Assembly (NCBI GenBank): GCA_018267135.1
Contig: JAFDZA010000030.1
Coordinates: 18,846-82,845 of the forward strand
Source: Bacteroidota bacterium
Lineage (GTDB): Bacteria; Bacteroidota; Bacteroidia; Cytophagales; Cyclobacteriaceae
DNA: 64,000 nucleotides
Direction: 5' to 3'
Position numbers and translations under genes: made by a program. This document shows, piece by piece, positions 62,116 through 64,000 of this stretch. Within the stretch, counting starts at the first letter, position 1. The number at the start of each line of letters is the position of its first letter. A model generated the notes under the pieces. That model saw only the letters and a program-made list of their open reading frames with translations, did no database searches and had not been told where the DNA came from.

Positions 62116-62907
62116 ATGTTTTTTTTGAAAAGAGTGTATGGGCTCTTGTTCTGTTTTCTTTTACCCACTGTTCTTTTAGGGCAGCAGATTGAAAATGTGG
62201 TTTCTGCATTTAATGGCCAGCGGGTAATCTTAACCTATACCCTTACCCACCCCGATACCTCCCGAAGATTTGCCATCCAGGTTTTTTCTTCGGCCGATGA
62301 TTTTTTACGGCCGCTTGCGCACGTTACCGGAGCCGTAGGGCTTGCTGTAAAACCCGGCCGCGCACTCCAAATAATTTGGAATGTGCGCCAGGAACTGCCA
62401 CCCGATTTCGACAAAGACATCCGCTATAAAATAAAAGCAACGCTTGTGCCTTTATCGGGAGAAAAAGTTAAAACTACCCTCAGTAAAAAGGAATCAACCA
62501 CCACGGTTTTTGCCACCGAAACCAACCAGCTCTTTACCCTGACTGCCCCCACCGTGTGCCGAAGAGGCAAACTATACGAGGTACAATGGAGTGGCACCAA
62601 CTCGAATGACCCCATACGGTTTGAATTATATGATGCTGCCAACGCACAAAAAATAATAGGCCGCGCCCAGGGCAGTGAAAACTCCTGGCAATGGGAAGTG
62701 CCCCCCACCATAAAAACCGGCCGCTATACACTGAAGGTAATCTTCAATACCAAAACCATGGATGCCGTTACGCAACCTTTGCACATCCGCCACAAAATAC
62801 CATTGCTGGTAAAAGTACTACCCCTGGCCGCAGCCGGTGCGGCACTGCTGCTGATAGGAAACAAAACCGGAAATGCGCCTTTGCCCGGCCCCATTAACCC
62901 AAATTGA
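62116..62907 (+). CDS. Secreted Kre9/KNH-like Ig-fold protein with C-terminal membrane helix
   Basis: A 263-residue protein with a signal peptide (MFFLKRVYGLLFCFLLPTVLLG). A first beta-rich domain spans about 24-115; the second (about 140-225) resembles the Ser/Thr-rich Kre9/KNH-like fold: LTAPTVCRRGKLYEVQWSG, then SWQWEVPPTIKTGRYTLKV. The end has a hydrophobic helix (VKVLPLAAAGAALLLIG) and a short polar tail. It is probably exposed at the envelope. Its TGA stop overlaps the ATG of the next gene, so the two are translationally coupled. Confidence 0.75.
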   Translation: MFFLKRVYGLLFCFLLPTVLLGQQIENVVSAFNGQRVILTYTLTHPDTSRRFAIQVFSSADDFLRPLAHVTGAVGLAVKPGRALQIIWNVRQELPPDFDKDIRYKIKATLVPLSGEKVKTTLSKKESTTTVFATETNQLFTLTAPTVCRRGKLYEVQWSGTNSNDPIRFELYDAANAQKIIGRAQGSENSWQWEVPPTIKTGRYTLKVIFNTKTMDAVTQPLHIRHKIPLLVKVLPLAAAGAALLLIGNKTGNAPLPGPINPN

Positions 62908-64000
62908 TGATGAACTTATTCTCTACTCATAACATTTGCCAGAATAAATTATTTCATGTCTTAGGATTGGTAATGGTATTCTTTTTTGTAAAGACAACCT
63001 ATGCGCAACCTAAAGCAACCTATAATCTAAAGTATGGGGGTGCATCAATAACTATATTAGGGAAAGCCCCAAAGCCTCAAGCCGGAGTACCTTGCACAGC
63101 TATGGATGTCGATTGGACAGTTAATTCTTTTACAGGTACATATAGTTATACGTCTACTGCTTGCGGAAGCGGATGTCAGTTAAATGGGTCAGCCCCACAA
63201 ATATCAGTAGCACCGCAAACTGTCGGAAACACGCAGACCTTATCCTATTACACTAAAACTCTTACGGTCAGCTATGTGGACTGTACTTCAGGTGGAAGTG
63301 GTTTATCCACCATGACTATCAATGCTATTACCTATGCCGACTTGTCCTCTACTGGTACTTTGCCGGCTACAGTTTGCTCGAACGGTAGTATAATTGATTT
63401 ATCAACCTACATTAACTTAAACTCCACTTTAAAATCTGCGGTTACTTATTATATGGATGGGAATCCTGTTTCAAATCCTCTGAGCCCTGCCTCTATATCG
63501 GCAGGTTCCCACACAATCACAGCTTCCTATCCTTTTGACAACGGAACCACCACGATCACGGTGGGTACGTTTACATTAGTTATGGCTGTATCGGCCGTAT
63601 CTTCTCCCGTTGCACAAACTATTTGCCAAGGTGGCACGGCTACTTTTTCAGCCTCTGCCAGCGGAACCGGCCTCACGTATCAATGGCAAGAATCGGTAAA
63701 TGCCGGAGTAAGCTGGAATATTATATCTACCGGGGGCGTTTACGGGGGCGCTACTTCTACTTCGTTATCCATTACAAGCCCTGGAGTTGGTTTTAACGGG
63801 CGGTTATATCGTTGTTACATCAACGACCAAAATTCATGTAATCCGAGCTATACAAGTAATGCTATACTAACGGTAAACACCAATGTGGGCATCGCTACCC
63901 AGCCGGCACCCGCCACTTCATTGTGTCCAGGGCAGGCGTACAATCTTAGTGTGGTGGCTTCGGGCACGGCTCCTTATTCCTATCAATGGTACAAAGGTGG
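62907..64000 (+). CDS. Large secreted Ig-like repeat adhesin, 3' end beyond the window
   Basis: An open frame from the ATG at 62907 to the window end (364 complete codons), not closed by a stop. A signal peptide ends near KTTYAQ. The mature chain is Thr/Ser/Gly-rich with repeated Ig-like segments: PVAQTICQGGTATFSASASG ... YQWQES, and then QPAPATSLCPGQAYNLSVV ... YQWYKGG, separated by about 90 residues. This pattern is typical of Bacteroidota type 9 secretion substrates and surface adhesins, which often carry a C-terminal sorting domain that would lie outside this window. It follows the small envelope protein with TGATG coupling. Confidence 0.82.
   Translation, partial: MMNLFSTHNICQNKLFHVLGLVMVFFFVKTTYAQPKATYNLKYGGASITILGKAPKPQAGVPCTAMDVDWTVNSFTGTYSYTSTACGSGCQLNGSAPQISVAPQTVGNTQTLSYYTKTLTVSYVDCTSGGSGLSTMTINAITYADLSSTGTLPATVCSNGSIIDLSTYINLNSTLKSAVTYYMDGNPVSNPLSPASISAGSHTITASYPFDNGTTTITVGTFTLVMAVSAVSSPVAQTICQGGTATFSASASGTGLTYQWQESVNAGVSWNIISTGGVYGGATSTSLSITSPGVGFNGRLYRCYINDQNSCNPSYTSNAILTVNTNVGIATQPAPATSLCPGQAYNLSVVASGTAPYSYQWYKG

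Noticed and set aside
1..64000. CRISPR arrays, prophage, insertion sequences, rRNA operons
   Set aside because: No regularly spaced short repeats, no phage structural genes, no transposase motifs and no rRNA signature were found.

Overview
The window looks like chromosomal DNA of a Bacteroidota bacterium, most likely Cytophagales-like. The reasons are a single-chain SecD-SecF translocase, TAnnTTTG-type -7 promoter boxes, little Shine-Dalgarno signal, lipoproteins of Bacteroidota type, a short AMP nucleosidase, a DUF7033-type polysaccharide deacetylase and a secreted Ig-like repeat adhesin at the right end. Genus cannot be fixed from the sequence alone. No rRNA genes, CRISPR arrays, prophage genes or transposases were seen. 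One tRNA (Ser, GGA) is present.

Layout. 0-4 kb: an iodotyrosine-deiodinase-like flavoprotein, an unknown protein, 4-hydroxyphenylpyruvate dioxygenase and a phosphohexomutase. 4-8.2 kb: a copper island with an HMA-AraC fusion regulator, a CopA P-type ATPase and a small HMA chaperone; the last two share an identically spaced promoter/operator block. 8.3-12.5 kb: a Rnk/GreA-like factor, a GH18 glycosidase and a GH9 cellulase-like enzyme. 12.5-25 kb: housekeeping genes (dnaN, pfkA, an AbgB-like amidohydrolase, Sua5/TsaC, a Nudix hydrolase, an Upf1/Dna2-like helicase with a separate PD-(D/E)XK protein, AMP nucleosidase, an MFS permease, tRNA-Ser, asparaginase, TatD).

25-39.3 kb: a surface-glycan region with five glycosyltransferases, two polysaccharide deacetylases, two methyltransferases, two GNAT/FemAB-like acyltransferases and a flippase. 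ruvC is embedded as the first gene of the main plus-strand run. 39.3-44.8 kb: a uridine kinase, RdgB, three FKBP-type lipoproteins carrying repeated modules, NrnA-like DHH phosphoesterase and Ndk. 44.9-52 kb: gcvP, a two-gene DUF2442/DUF4160 cassette followed by a second, decayed copy of the gcvP 3' end, a small membrane protein and secDF. 52-61 kb: another FKBP isomerase, an SDR, DHFR, a VIT1-type transporter, RlmN, small secreted or unknown proteins, an arginase-family protein with altered metal ligands, a PiT phosphate transporter and a half-size EamA protein. 61-64 kb: a PIN-domain toxin/antitoxin pair between 80-bp direct repeats, then a secreted protein coupled to a large Ig-like adhesin cut by the window end.

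The most unusual features are two compact two-gene cassettes, each bracketed by direct duplications of chromosomal sequence (gcvP 3' end; 80-bp repeat), and the shared copper-gene control element with its likely HMA-AraC regulator. No large undescribed multi-gene defence or biosynthetic system was recognised.
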